Origin: Segeticoccus rhizosphaerae
GTDB lineage: Bacteria > Actinomycetota > Actinomycetes > Actinomycetales > Dermatophilaceae
Direction: 5' to 3'
DNA length: 54,593 nt
Assembly: GCF_009192725.1 (NCBI RefSeq)
Contig: NZ_VOHR01000002.1
Location: 1 to 54,593, forward strand
The position numbers and the translations under genes are program-made. This document shows, piece by piece, positions 34,340-42,447 of this stretch. The stretch's first letter is position 1. Each line of letters opens with the position of its first letter. The notes beneath the pieces were generated by a model that had not been told where the DNA came from, searched no databases, and was given only the letters and a program-made list of their open reading frames with translations.

Positions 34340-34882
34340 TTAGAGCCCGAGTCCGGTCAGCAGCCGGTTGAGCAGCGCCGAGACACCGGTCAGCGGGCCG
34401 TTCTGGTCGAGAAGGCCTGCGACCGCGCAGACGAGGTTGCCGAGCAGGTTTCCAGCGCCGGGGACGGCCGTGATGTCGAGGTGCACCGGTGCCAGGTCGA
34501 CGACCAGTCCCAGCAGGTCCAGATGGAGCGGGCCAAGGTCGAGGTCCAGGACCGAGCACCCTGTGCCTGCGGCGGTCAGGTCCTGGATGGGCGCCGTGAA
34601 GGTGGTGCCAGCCGTTGGCAGTCCGGTGCCGGTGATGGTTCCGGACAGCTGCAGGACGCCGTTGACCACGGAGGTCGACAGGTTGCTGAGCTGTCCGGTG
34701 AAGGTACTGCCGTCTTGAAGGGTGCCGGTCACGGGGAGTACTGCGTCGGCTGCCTGAGCTGTCGCGGATGCCTGTGGTGCCGGTGACGCGGCTTGTGCTG
34801 ACGCCGCGGCCGGTACGACACCCAAGGCGACGGCTAGTGCAATGGTCGTCCCGGTTGAGACAAGCTTGGTGCGTAAAGTCAT
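34340..34882 (-). CDS. Secreted actinobacterial protein of unknown function
   Basis: 180 residues. The signal peptide is [25 protein letters not shown]. The mature part has a beta-rich half ([34 protein letters not shown]) and a hydrophobic second half with regular Leu/Asp repeats ([43 protein letters not shown]). This pattern is widespread among exported actinobacterial proteins without known function. A single Cys pair could form a disulfide. Confidence 0.8.
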   Translation of the reverse strand: MTLRTKLVSTGTTIALAVALGVVPAAASAQAASPAPQASATAQAADAVLPVTGTLQDGSTFTGQLSNLSTSVVNGVLQLSGTITGTGLPTAGTTFTAPIQDLTAAGTGCSVLDLDLGPLHLDLLGLVVDLAPVHLDITAVPGAGNLLGNLVCAVAGLLDQNGPLTGVSALLNRLLTGLGL

Positions 34883-35058
34883 TTCCCACTCCTTGGTCGT
34901 CCGCCGATCGGCGGTTGGTACCCGTGAAGACCCCCCAGTGCTCGACCGATGACGCGAGGGTTGAGGCGACCGGGCCGCGCCAGCGTGGTCTGTCCCCCGT
35001 GGGTGGGCGGATGAACGTCAACGTCGCTGCGTCATGCGACCGCGACTGCCGCGTCCGG

Positions 35059-35382
35059 TTACGTTCTCGGCTTGGCGTCAGGCAGGTGTCGGGGTGCGGT
35101 GGCGCGCCGGTTCATCTCGTACGGAGCCAGTACCTCCAACAGAAACCAGGAGGCGCGGGTCGCCACCGCGACCGCGTCCACGCAGGCTTCACTGAGCACT
35201 TCGATCACGGTGTCATGGTGGACCCGGGCGACCTCGAGCAGGGCAACGCCGTCGCGCAGGGCTCGGCGGCCGAGGTCGTAGCCGTCGGCCAGGGCTGCCT
35301 CCTCGCCGTGGTCGAGATAGCGCAGGAAGGCGACCTGGTAGTCGCGGCGCAGGTCCTCGTGATGACCCGGCTGCCTGGTCAC
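35059..35382 (-). CDS. Stand-alone RsbU N-terminal-type domain protein
   Basis: 107 residues matching the helical N-terminal domain of RsbU phosphatases: LRRDYQVAFLRYLDHGEEAALADGYDLGRRALRDGVALLEVARVHHDTVIEVL. In normal stressosome operons this domain docks RsbT and is joined to a PP2C/SpoIIE phosphatase; here the protein stops before any phosphatase domain. It overlaps the rsbS-like gene by 4 bp and is last in the operon. It may act as a competitor or docking adaptor for the RsbT module. Confidence 0.75.
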   Translation of the reverse strand: MTRQPGHHEDLRRDYQVAFLRYLDHGEEAALADGYDLGRRALRDGVALLEVARVHHDTVIEVLSEACVDAVAVATRASWFLLEVLAPYEMNRRATAPRHLPDAKPRT

Positions 35383-35801
35383 GGGCGCCGCTGCGGCCGG
35401 CGGGGTGGTCGGTCAGCCGAGCCAGGCTGGCCGTCGCGGTGTCCGTTGAGGTAAGTCAGACCTTCTTCGAGGTCCAATGCGGTGGGGACCTCGCCCGGGC
35501 CCATGCCCAGGCGCACCATGGCGAAGGCCACGTCCGGCTGGATGCCGACGATGACCGTCTCGGCGCCGCGTAGTCGGGCCATCTCGGCGATCCGGCGCAG
35601 GGTCATCGAGCCGAAGGAGTCGAGAACATCCAGTGCGGCGACGTCGATGATGACACCAGTAGCCCGGTCCGTGCCGATGCGCTCCACCAGGTCGTGCTGG
35701 AAGCGCAGCATTTGGGTGTCATCGAGCGCAGTGTGGACCGACGCCACGAGGTAGGAGCCTTGGCGCAGGATCGAGACGAGGGCCGGTCCGGTGTCGCTCA
35801 C
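35379..35801 (-). CDS. STAS-domain protein, RsbS-like
   Basis: 140 residues, a single STAS domain: LVSILRQGSYLVASVHTALDDTQMLRF, then TGVIIDVAALDVLDSFGSMTLRRIAEMARLRGAETVIVGIQPDVAFAMVRLG. The Ser of VLDSFGS corresponds to the RsbS phosphorylation site used by RsbT. It lies between the rsbR-like and RsbU-N genes with ATGA-type overlaps, so it is part of the stressosome core. The C-terminal 25 residues are basic and disordered. Confidence 0.88.
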   Translation of the reverse strand: MSDTGPALVSILRQGSYLVASVHTALDDTQMLRFQHDLVERIGTDRATGVIIDVAALDVLDSFGSMTLRRIAEMARLRGAETVIVGIQPDVAFAMVRLGMGPGEVPTALDLEEGLTYLNGHRDGQPGSADRPPRRPQRRP

Positions 35802-36676
35802 GAGCTGGTGATGCCCTCCTCAGTGGAGACGTGGTAGCCCAGCAGCCGCTCGGCCTCCTCCAATCCGCCTTGCAGGTCGCCGATGGTGTTCATCTTGCTC
35901 AGGTCTACACCGATGGTCACAAGGGTCTGGGCGATTTTGGGGGAAAGCCCGGTGATGATGACGCTGGCGCCCATCAACCGGGAGGCGTCCACCGTCTGGA
36001 CCAGGTGGTTGGCCACCGTCTGGTCGACGTCGGGTGCGCCGGTGATATCGATGACCACCACCTTGGCTCGGTGCGTGCGGATGCCGTTGAGCAGCTGCTC
36101 GGTCAGCTGGCGAGCACGCTCACCGTCCAAGGAGCCAATGATGGGCAGGATGAGCAGGCGCTCACGAACCGGCAGTACCGGAGTGGACAGCTCGCGGATG
36201 GCGTCCTGCTGCTGACGGATCACCCTTTCGCGCTCCTCGACAAAGCTGACGGCCACCGTGTTGGCGATCCGGTTGGCGGCGGGTTCGTAGGCGTCCAGGA
36301 CGCGGTTGAGCAGAGCGAAGTCGTTCTGGTACTTCTCGAACAGCGACCGGGCCAGGACGTCGCGCAGCAGTAAAACTATGCCGACAACCTCGTGCGTCTC
36401 CACGCCCCGGGGAATGATGCGCTCGGACAGGTCGCGCGCATAGTGCTGCAGCGCCTCGACGCTGCCGGTCTCGAGCACCTCGACGTAGTTGTCGTACACC
36501 GAGGTGGTCTCCGCGGCCATCTCCTGGGCCGACATCGCCTCGAGCAGGTGGGCCTCACGGATACGGCTGGCCCACTCATCACGCAGCTTCGCCCGATGCT
36601 CACGCAGGTGCGCCACCAACTGGGGCAGCAGCTGGTCCTCGTCCACGTCCCCTTGGGGCCGGTTCTCGTCGTTCAT
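35798..36676 (-). CDS. RsbR-type stressosome protein
   Basis: 292 residues with a non-haem globin/RsbRD-like N-terminal helical sensor (about residues 15-160, including IIPRGVETHEVVGIVLLLRDVLARSLFEKY) and a C-terminal STAS domain (about 165-280: TPVLPVRERLLILPIIGSLDGERARQLTEQLL). The RsbT phospho-acceptor region is DITGAPDVDQTVANHL, where Thr residues equivalent to RsbR Thr171/Thr205 occur. It assembles with RsbS into the stressosome. It starts immediately after the sigma-RsbT fusion gene. Confidence 0.9.
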   Translation of the reverse strand: MNDENRPQGDVDEDQLLPQLVAHLREHRAKLRDEWASRIREAHLLEAMSAQEMAAETTSVYDNYVEVLETGSVEALQHYARDLSERIIPRGVETHEVVGIVLLLRDVLARSLFEKYQNDFALLNRVLDAYEPAANRIANTVAVSFVEERERVIRQQQDAIRELSTPVLPVRERLLILPIIGSLDGERARQLTEQLLNGIRTHRAKVVVIDITGAPDVDQTVANHLVQTVDASRLMGASVIITGLSPKIAQTLVTIGVDLSKMNTIGDLQGGLEEAERLLGYHVSTEEGITSS

Positions 36677-37756
36677 CTAGTCCTCCTCCAACCATTTGGT
36701 CATGGTCACTGTGGTGCCGCGTCCCGGCTCGGATACGAGCACGAACTCGTCCATCAGCCGACGCGCCCCTGGCAGCCCGAGGCCCAACCCGTTGTAGGTG
36801 CTGAACCCGTCCGCCAGCGCCTCCTGCGGATTGGTCATGCCCGGGCCGGCGTCACGCGCCACCACGCGCACCCCTGCTCGGGGCTCGCTCAAGGTCTCGA
36901 CGAGCACCTCGCCGCGACCCGCGAAGCGGACGATGTTGCGTGCAACCTCGGAGACGGCGGTGGCGACCAGGGTGGTCTGGGTCTTGGCGAACCCAAGTTT
37001 GGCGGCCACCTCGCGGGCCGCTTGCCTGGCCTTGACGATGTCCGCGTCGCCCTGCACGGGAACCCGCAGCTCGTCTTCGCGGGCTTCGGCGCGGCCCAGC
37101 AAGGGTTCCGCAACGCGGGCGCAGAAATCGCATCCCAACAGGTGGCGGCCCACGCCCAGGTCCCGCTGTCGTCGCCTGCTTCCGCCCGAGAGCGCTAGCA
37201 GGACCGGGCGGCAGTCCTCGGTTGGCGGCGGTCCCGGCTCCATCGTCAACAGGTACTCCACACGAAGCCGCGCGCGGGTGCGGTGCAGCTGGGCCGCCAC
37301 CGCACCCGCCGAGGACCCGGCTTCGGCCGCCAGGCTGCGGGTGTCCTGGCCGGAGACCTCGTGCGCAAGCAGCCGCGTCCGCTCCTGCTCCCCCAGCCTG
37401 CCCAACGCCTCGCAGATCGCCGCCTGCTCCTCGCCGAGCACAACCTGATCCTCCGGCGCCTCGGGAGTGGACAGGTCCAAGGCGCGATGCCGGTTGCGGG
37501 CTTCGCGGTCGCGGTCCCTCCACATGGTGGCGACCACGTTGCGGGCCGTGGCGATCGCGTACGGCTCGACCATGCTGGCCTCGATACGGTCCCAAGCGGT
37601 CATGATCCGCAGCAGGGTCTCTTGCACCAGGTCCTCGGCGAGATGCGGGTCCGACACCCGGGCACCCACCACCCGTCGCACGACAGGCAGCACCCGCTCG
37701 ACCGCCTCAAGGCCGGCGTTCTGGGCGCTGCCGTCCACTGACGGCCCGGAGCTCAT
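36677..37756 (-). CDS. Fusion protein: ECF sigma factor, ZAS-like zinc motif and RsbT-type ATPase
   Basis: 359 residues from ATG 37756. Residues 15-92 are sigma region 2 (LAEDLVQETLLRIMTAW; EPYAIATARNVVATMWRD). Residues 105-170 are region 4 (ICEALGRLGEQERTRLLAHEVSG; SLAAEAGSSAGAVAAQLHRTRARL). Residues 182-212 hold Cys182 and H205-x3-C209-x2-C212, the ZAS anti-sigma zinc motif. Residues 235-359 form a GHKL ATPase of the RsbT/RsbW class: N-box SEVARNIVRF (Glu270, Asn274), G1 ARDAGPGM (Asp302) and G2 GLGLGLPGARRL. It leads the stressosome operon with no gap to rsbR. Sigma, its possible inhibitor and the switch kinase are thus one polypeptide, so RsbR/RsbS could control transcription directly. 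Confidence 0.88.
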   Translation of the reverse strand: MSSGPSVDGSAQNAGLEAVERVLPVVRRVVGARVSDPHLAEDLVQETLLRIMTAWDRIEASMVEPYAIATARNVVATMWRDRDREARNRHRALDLSTPEAPEDQVVLGEEQAAICEALGRLGEQERTRLLAHEVSGQDTRSLAAEAGSSAGAVAAQLHRTRARLRVEYLLTMEPGPPPTEDCRPVLLALSGGSRRRQRDLGVGRHLLGCDFCARVAEPLLGRAEAREDELRVPVQGDADIVKARQAAREVAAKLGFAKTQTTLVATAVSEVARNIVRFAGRGEVLVETLSEPRAGVRVVARDAGPGMTNPQEALADGFSTYNGLGLGLPGARRLMDEFVLVSEPGRGTTVTMTKWLEED

Positions 37757-37845
37757 GGGTGCCCTATACCCGCCTAGGCGCGTCATGCACCTCCGACGTT
37801 GGCGTCTCCATGGGTGACAGCGCACTCAACGGCAAGGAGCGACCC

Positions 37846-38313
37846 ATGACCGTCCTGCAGTTTCGCCGGCCCTCTCGGACCCCTCGTCCGGTGGGGGGAC
37901 CCGGGGGCGGTCGCGCCAGTCGGCCTCGAGTGCCGGTGCGCGGCACGTTCACGGCACCTGACCTGACGCCCGGATCGATGAACGGCTGGCTGCGCGTCAT
38001 GCACTGCTCACTGCAAGGCTCAAGGCTGCGATGCCTGGCGGTCGTCAGCGGCACGCTGTATGACGCAGCCGGCCAGCGCCTCGGGCTCGCCAGCACCCGG
38101 TGCCTGCTCCCGGTCACCATCGAGATGGATGAGCGACCTCAAGGACACAGCAACGAGGCCTCTGGCACCGTGCTCGTCGGACCGTTGGAGGTCAACCTGC
38201 TCGGATTCCAAGTGCAGGTGGGTCAAGTCCGCCTACCCTTCACGGACTCAGAGAGTGGCCAGCGGACCGAACGCACCAACGTGATGCCCCTGTCCGGGGC
38301 GCAACGAACATGA
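37846..38313 (+). CDS. Hypothetical protein, divergent from the stressosome operon
   Basis: 155 residues from ATG 37846, which has an AAGGAG RBS. Residues 1-35 are basic and disordered. The remainder (RGTFTAPDLTPGSMNGWLRVMHCSLQG, CLAVVSGTLYDAAGQRLGLASTRCLLPVTIE, VLVGPLEVNLLGFQVQVGQVRLPF) looks like a small beta-barrel. No family recognised. It is coupled by ATGA to a tiny membrane protein and shares an 89-bp divergent promoter region with the sigma-RsbT fusion gene, so common stress control is possible. Confidence 0.6.
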   Translation: MTVLQFRRPSRTPRPVGGPGGGRASRPRVPVRGTFTAPDLTPGSMNGWLRVMHCSLQGSRLRCLAVVSGTLYDAAGQRLGLASTRCLLPVTIEMDERPQGHSNEASGTVLVGPLEVNLLGFQVQVGQVRLPFTDSESGQRTERTNVMPLSGAQRT

Positions 38314-38483
38314 TCGCCGTGGTGCTGTTGACCCCGATCATCGGACTTGGGCTCATCCTGCTGCTGGCGTACGTGGAGAGATGGGCCTTGGACAACGACG
38401 AACGCAGCCCCGCCGGCCCCCCAGCGGCCGGAATGAGCCCAGCCCCTCGGCGCTCGGCGGCCGCGGTGCGAAATGTGACCTGA
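38310..38483 (+). CDS. Small single-pass membrane protein (57 aa)
   Basis: The ATG overlaps the stop of the 155-residue gene (ATGA). The 57-residue product has one N-terminal transmembrane helix (VVLLTPIIGLGLILLLAYV), then ERWALDNDERSP and a Pro/Ala/Arg-rich cytosolic tail. Coupling and a clean hydrophobic segment support a real gene. No family recognised. Confidence 0.5.
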   Translation: MIAVVLLTPIIGLGLILLLAYVERWALDNDERSPAGPPAAGMSPAPRRSAAAVRNVT

Positions 38484-38497
38484 AGTGGGTACCACTT
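38483..38497. promoter_or_regulatory. Inverted repeat AAGTGG-N3-CCACTT
   Basis: A perfect 6-bp inverted repeat with a 3-bp spacer in the gap between the small membrane-protein gene and the convergent TetR gene. It resembles a dimer-binding site but lies at 3' ends, so a regulatory or terminator role is uncertain. Confidence 0.25.
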
Positions 38498-38517
38498 AAC
38501 GGGCGCCCGCGGCGGCC

Positions 38518-39150
38518 TCAGGCGGCCTTTTCGGCGTACGAACCGATGTGTTCCAGCGCCATGTTCAACGACACCTCCATCGGGGATGCATCATGCGCCG
38601 CCTGGGACAGCAGGTATCCGCCCTGCAAGGCGGACATCAACCCGGTGGCCAGGCGCCCGGTGTCCGCGTCCGGTCGCAGCGCCCCGCTGGCCCGCATGCG
38701 GTCCAGCGCACCCTTCATCAGCATCTCCCAGCTGTTGAAGTGCTCCGTCAAAGCAGTCAGTGCTCCCTCGTCCTCGTCGGCCAGCTCACTGAGCAGCGAT
38801 CCCAGGGCACAGCCGTGCGCCCCGCGACGCAGCTGCACGCGATTTACGGCCGCGTCCCGCCACCGTTCGAGCCCTCGCATGGAGTCAACGCGACCGAGCA
38901 GGGCAGCTTCACGTTCGAGGATGGCCTCCGCCCGGCGGGCGATGACCGCCGCCACGAGTGCTTCCTTGTCGGGGAAGTGATGGTAGAGCTGGGACTTGCT
39001 GGAGCCGGTGGCCGCCCTCACATCGTCAAGACGGGTGCGGTTGACCCCGTGAACCCGGATGAGCTCGTCGGACGCCTGCAGGATGCGGGCGCGCGTGGCT
39101 GCACCTCGCGCTGTCAGTCGTGGGGGTCTCTGACCCTGGTCACCGGGCAC
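38518..39150 (-). CDS. TetR-family regulator
   Basis: About 210 residues if started at GTG 39150; the reading frame is open further upstream, but the HTH begins shortly after this point. The HTH is RILQASDELIRVHGVNRTRLDDVRAATGSSKSQLYHHFPDKEALVAAVI. The C-terminal domain (GCALGSLLSELADEDEGALTALTEHFNSWEMLMKGAL) belongs to the TetR_C group seen near SDR and oxidoreductase genes. It is divergent from an SDR gene, its likely target. Confidence 0.88.
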   Translation of the reverse strand: MPGDQGQRPPRLTARGAATRARILQASDELIRVHGVNRTRLDDVRAATGSSKSQLYHHFPDKEALVAAVIARRAEAILEREAALLGRVDSMRGLERWRDAAVNRVQLRRGAHGCALGSLLSELADEDEGALTALTEHFNSWEMLMKGALDRMRASGALRPDADTGRLATGLMSALQGGYLLSQAAHDASPMEVSLNMALEHIGSYAEKAA

Positions 39151-39191
39151 GTAAAGACCATATCCGCCGGACACGACACTCGCATAGGGCC

Positions 39192-39205
39192 GGACCACCC
39201 GGTCC
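39192..39205. promoter_or_regulatory. Inverted repeat GGACC-N4-GGTCC, candidate TetR operator
   Basis: A perfect repeat in the 270-bp gap between the TetR gene and the divergent SDR gene, immediately followed by a TACAAT hexamer. It lies 42 bp upstream of the TetR start. No better symmetric site was found in this gap. Confidence 0.35.
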
Positions 39206-39420
39206 ACTACAATTCCACGCTCCCACCCCAGCGGGAGGGGCAGCGCCCATCCCGAAGCGGCTTGGGGCACGTCGACCTCCGCTCATGCAACAGCCGCGGA
39301 CAAATCGGATCAGCACGGTAAGGAACAGCCTCCGCTCGGCACCTACCTCCACAGCTTCATGCAACGAAAGAGACTGCCTCCACACATGGAGCGACAGGAA
39401 ACCAACCGGAGGTTACAGCA

Positions 39421-40191
39421 ATGTCTGACCGTTTCGTAGGGCGCAAGCTGGTCGTCACTGGCGGCAGCAGCGGCATGGGGTTGGCCACCGCAGTCACCGT
39501 TGTCGCAGAGGGCGGCTCCGCTGTCCTCGTCGGACGGAACCAGGCCAAACTGGACGAGGCAGTCCAGACATTCGGCGGCAGTGGTCAGGTGGCGACCTTC
39601 GCCGGTGACCTGAACGACCCGGCTCAGGTCGAAGCGATGGTCGAGGCCATCGCACGCGACCACGCGGATACCAGCATGCTGGTGAACTCGGCCGGGTTCT
39701 TCATCCCCAAGGGCTTCCTCGACTACGACCTGGCCGCTTACGACTCCTACATGGACATCAACCGCGGCACATTCTTCCTGACCCAGGGCGTGGCTCGGCT
39801 GATGATCGCCCGCAGTGGCGGGTCCATCGTCAACATCGGCTCCATGTGGGCGCACCAGGCCCTGGCGGCCACTCCCTCATCCGGTTACTCCATGGCCAAG
39901 GCCGGCCTGCACGCTCTGACGCGCAACCTGGCGATCGAGCTCGCAGGCGAGCACATCAGGGTGAACGCGGTGGCACCGGCAGTGGTCGCCACGCCCCTGT
40001 ACGAGGGCTTCCTGCCCAAGGACGGCCTCGACGACACGCTGCACACCTTCGACAGCATCCACCCGTTGGGCCGCATCGGCACCGCGCAGGACATCGCAGC
40101 CGCCGTGGCGTACCTGCTCTCCGACGACGCCAGCTGGGTGACCGGAAGCATCGTGAACGTCGACGGCGGCATCATGGCGGGCCGCAATTGA
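39421..40191 (+). CDS. SDR-family oxidoreductase
   Basis: 256 residues after a GGAGG RBS. The cofactor motif is [14 protein letters not shown], with NSAG at MLVNSAGFF, catalytic Ser in IVNIGSMW and the YSMAK motif (YxxxK). The C-terminus has the common [15 protein letters not shown] ending. The Arg after VLVG (GRN) suggests NADP preference. It was probably de-repressed when the divergent TetR protein binds its ligand. Confidence 0.93.
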   Translation: MSDRFVGRKLVVTGGSSGMGLATAVTVVAEGGSAVLVGRNQAKLDEAVQTFGGSGQVATFAGDLNDPAQVEAMVEAIARDHADTSMLVNSAGFFIPKGFLDYDLAAYDSYMDINRGTFFLTQGVARLMIARSGGSIVNIGSMWAHQALAATPSSGYSMAKAGLHALTRNLAIELAGEHIRVNAVAPAVVATPLYEGFLPKDGLDDTLHTFDSIHPLGRIGTAQDIAAAVAYLLSDDASWVTGSIVNVDGGIMAGRN

Positions 40192-40315
40192 GCGGCCTCG
40201 CCGCGTTGGCCTGTGCAGCAGCGACGGGTGGTGGCCACGAGCGCTGGCTGACATCGGCACCAGACCACGGGGTCGGACACCAGGACGGCCTCGCCCTAGT
40301 CAAGGAGGACCAAGC

Positions 40316-40873
40316 ATGACGACCACCCGTGCAGGCGCGGACCCCACTGCGACCACCGACCCCAAGGCCCAGGTGGCCATCTTGGCCGGCGGCTGCTTCT
40401 GGGGAATGCAGGAGCTCGTCCGCAAGATGCCGGGCGTGCTGCGCACCAGGGTCGGGTACACCGGCGGCACGGTGGCGAACCCGACGTACCGAAACCACGA
40501 CGGGCATGCGGAGGCCATCGAAATCGAGTTCGACCCCGACGTGCTGCCGTTCCGGACACTGCTGGAGTTCTTCTTCCAGATCCACGACCCGTCAACCCTG
40601 AACCGTCAGGGGAACGACCTTGGCACCAGCTACCGGTCGGCCATCTTCTACACCAACCAGGCGCAGCGCACCGACGCGCTGGAGACGATCGCCGACGTCG
40701 ACGCGTCCGGTCTGTGGCCTGGCCCCGTCGTCACCGAGGTCACGGCCGCGTCCACGTTCTGGCAGGCTGAACCGGAGCACCAGGACTACCTGCAGCACGT
40801 CCCGCACGGGTACACGTGTCACTTTGTCCGACCGAGCTGGAAGCTGCCGAGACGCGCGCATTCCCCGGCATAG
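40316..40873 (+). CDS. msrA: Peptide methionine (S)-S-oxide reductase
   Basis: 185 residues, ATG 40316 with AAGGAGG upstream. The catalytic motif GGCFWG carries Cys27. [29 protein letters not shown] and [23 protein letters not shown] are standard MsrA sequence. The C-terminus is short ([16 protein letters not shown]), so the resolving Cys is either Cys167 in YTCH or supplied by thioredoxin. It precedes a molybdopterin oxidoreductase and flavin reductase and repairs Met-S-oxide. Confidence 0.95.
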   Translation: MTTTRAGADPTATTDPKAQVAILAGGCFWGMQELVRKMPGVLRTRVGYTGGTVANPTYRNHDGHAEAIEIEFDPDVLPFRTLLEFFFQIHDPSTLNRQGNDLGTSYRSAIFYTNQAQRTDALETIADVDASGLWPGPVVTEVTAASTFWQAEPEHQDYLQHVPHGYTCHFVRPSWKLPRRAHSPA

Positions 40874-40977
40874 GGCCTGGCAACCGAGAAGGCTCCGTCG
40901 GCGCGCACCGGACGCAACCCAGCACGCGGACACGGATGCGCTGGACACGGTCATACATCCAAAGGAGAACCGTCGAG

Positions 40978-41028
40978 ATGAGCGCGCAAACCGTGCCCGT
41001 CCTGACCCCGACGACGAAAGGCAGGTAA
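40978..41028 (+). CDS. Possible 16-residue leader ORF
   Basis: ATG 40978 follows a strong AAAGGAG RBS by 7 bp and encodes MSAQTVPVLTPTTKGR, ending 7 bp before the next gene's ATG. It may be a translated leader for the molybdopterin oxidoreductase gene or the end of a deleted gene. Size alone gives no functional information. Confidence 0.3.
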   Translation: MSAQTVPVLTPTTKGR

Positions 41029-41035
41029 GGAATCC

Positions 41036-41638
41036 ATGCCAGTCACGCGAGGATTCACCCGGCGCGACCGCAGCGACCCCCGGCTACCCCCCGGGCAGTA
41101 CAACACGGGGGACGGCTGGCCGGTCCTGAGCTACGAGCCAACACCTCGGCTGGACACCGCCACGTGGACGTTCACGATCGACGGACTCGTTGAGCGAACC
41201 CAGACGTGGTCCTGGGCGGACCTGCACAAGATGCCGCCGTCGACATACCAAGGCGCCATCCACTGTGTGACCACCTGGTCGAAGTTCGACATGACGTTCG
41301 ACGGCGTCTCAGTCGACACGCTGCTCGACCTCGCCAGCCCCCGACCGGAGGCCACCTTCGTCATGGCCCGCTCACACACCGGGTACACCACCAACCTTTC
41401 CCTGAGCGACGTGACCGGGGGCAAGGCGTGGGTCGCTTGGGCGATCGACGGGAAACCGTTGCCGGTGGAGCACGGCGGCCCGGCCCGTCTGCTGGTCCCG
41501 CACCTCTACTTTTGGAAGAGCGCCAAGTGGGTCTCCGGCCTGACCTTGATGGACCACGACGAGCCCGGCCTGTGGGAACGGAGCGGCTACCACGACCGGG
41601 GTGACCCGTGGCTCGAGCAGCGCTACCAAGGCGACTGA
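41036..41638 (+). CDS. Molybdopterin-dependent oxidoreductase, sulfite-oxidase/MsrP (YedY) fold
   Basis: 200 residues. N-terminal RRDRSDPRLPPGQYNTGDGWPVLSYEPTPRLD and the core WTFTIDGLVERTQTWSWADLHKMP fit the SUOX domain. The molybdenum-ligand Cys is in GAIHCVTTWSKFDMTFDGV, and the cofactor loop in GPARLLVPHLYFWKSAKWVSGL. It has no Tat signal, so unlike E. coli MsrP it acts in the cytosol. The stop overlaps the next ATG (TGATG), so its electron donor is probably the flavoprotein encoded there. Confidence 0.9.
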   Translation: MPVTRGFTRRDRSDPRLPPGQYNTGDGWPVLSYEPTPRLDTATWTFTIDGLVERTQTWSWADLHKMPPSTYQGAIHCVTTWSKFDMTFDGVSVDTLLDLASPRPEATFVMARSHTGYTTNLSLSDVTGGKAWVAWAIDGKPLPVEHGGPARLLVPHLYFWKSAKWVSGLTLMDHDEPGLWERSGYHDRGDPWLEQRYQGD

Positions 41639-42360
41639 TGGACCGGCTCGTCTCCACGGCCATCCCTCCCGTGCAGCCGTGGCAACTGGCGACGATCGTC
41701 GCGGTGCGCCAGGAGACACCGAACGCGAAGACATTCCAGCTCAACGTCGCTGGCCCACACAACTTCGTCGCCGGCCAGCACTTCATCATCCGCTTGACGG
41801 CCGATGACGGGTACCACGCGCAGCGGGCGTACTCGGCCGCGTCGCCACCAGGCCAGGAACCTCTCGAGATCACCGTCGAGAGGTTGCCCGGGGGAGAGGT
41901 GTCGACGTTCCTGCACGACGGGGTGGACGTTGGCGACATGGTGGACATCCGCGGGCCCATTGGCGGTCACTTCGCCTGGGACGTCTCCGCGCCGATCCTC
42001 GGCATCGCCGGAGGCAGCGGCGTCGCCCCGTTGATGTCGATGCTGCGGGCAGCACGAGCTGCAGGCCGGTCCGACTACATGACCCTGGTCGTGTCCGCAC
42101 GGTCACCGCGAGATTTGTACTACGCCGACGAGATCACGGGCCCCCGCACCCGCGTGGCGTACACGCGCACCGCCCCGCCGGGCGATCCCCGAGGGGTAGG
42201 CCGGTTGACCATGGAGGACCTCGCGCCAATGGTCCATGTCCGTCAGCAGGCGTTCGTCTGCGGTTCACCAGCGTTCTGCGATGCCGCGACCATGCTGCTC
42301 GACTCGTTGGGTGTACCGGCGTACGACATCCGCGTGGAACGGTTCGGCCCGTCCGGATGA
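41638..42360 (+). CDS. FAD/NAD(P)-binding ferredoxin-reductase-type oxidoreductase
   Basis: 240 residues. The FAD domain reads QHFIIRLTADDGYHAQRAYSAASPPG (R-x-Y-S motif). The NAD(P) domain begins APILGIAGGSGVAPLMSMLRAA and ends FVCGSPAFCDAATMLLDSLGVP...IRVERFG. There is no C-terminal 2Fe-2S domain, so it passes electrons from NAD(P)H directly to a partner, most likely the coupled molybdopterin enzyme. Confidence 0.92.
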   Translation: MDRLVSTAIPPVQPWQLATIVAVRQETPNAKTFQLNVAGPHNFVAGQHFIIRLTADDGYHAQRAYSAASPPGQEPLEITVERLPGGEVSTFLHDGVDVGDMVDIRGPIGGHFAWDVSAPILGIAGGSGVAPLMSMLRAARAAGRSDYMTLVVSARSPRDLYYADEITGPRTRVAYTRTAPPGDPRGVGRLTMEDLAPMVHVRQQAFVCGSPAFCDAATMLLDSLGVPAYDIRVERFGPSG

Positions 42361-42447
42361 CCCGCCAGTTCCGGACCCCCGACCGCGGCGGGGCGCGGGT
42401 GAAGCTTTCGAATCCTTGGCCTCAAGGGCACACGAAGGGGAACAGCC

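Noticed and set aside
36677-37756. The idea that the sigma-RsbT fusion is an assembly error joining two genes
   Set aside because: The frame is continuous across all modules, the linker contains a coherent ZAS-like motif, and the downstream rsbR start follows with no gap, so a true fusion is the simpler reading.
40816-41028. A 70-codon frame starting inside msrA
   Set aside because: Only its last 16 codons have an independent RBS; the earlier part is an out-of-frame reading of msrA and intergenic sequence.
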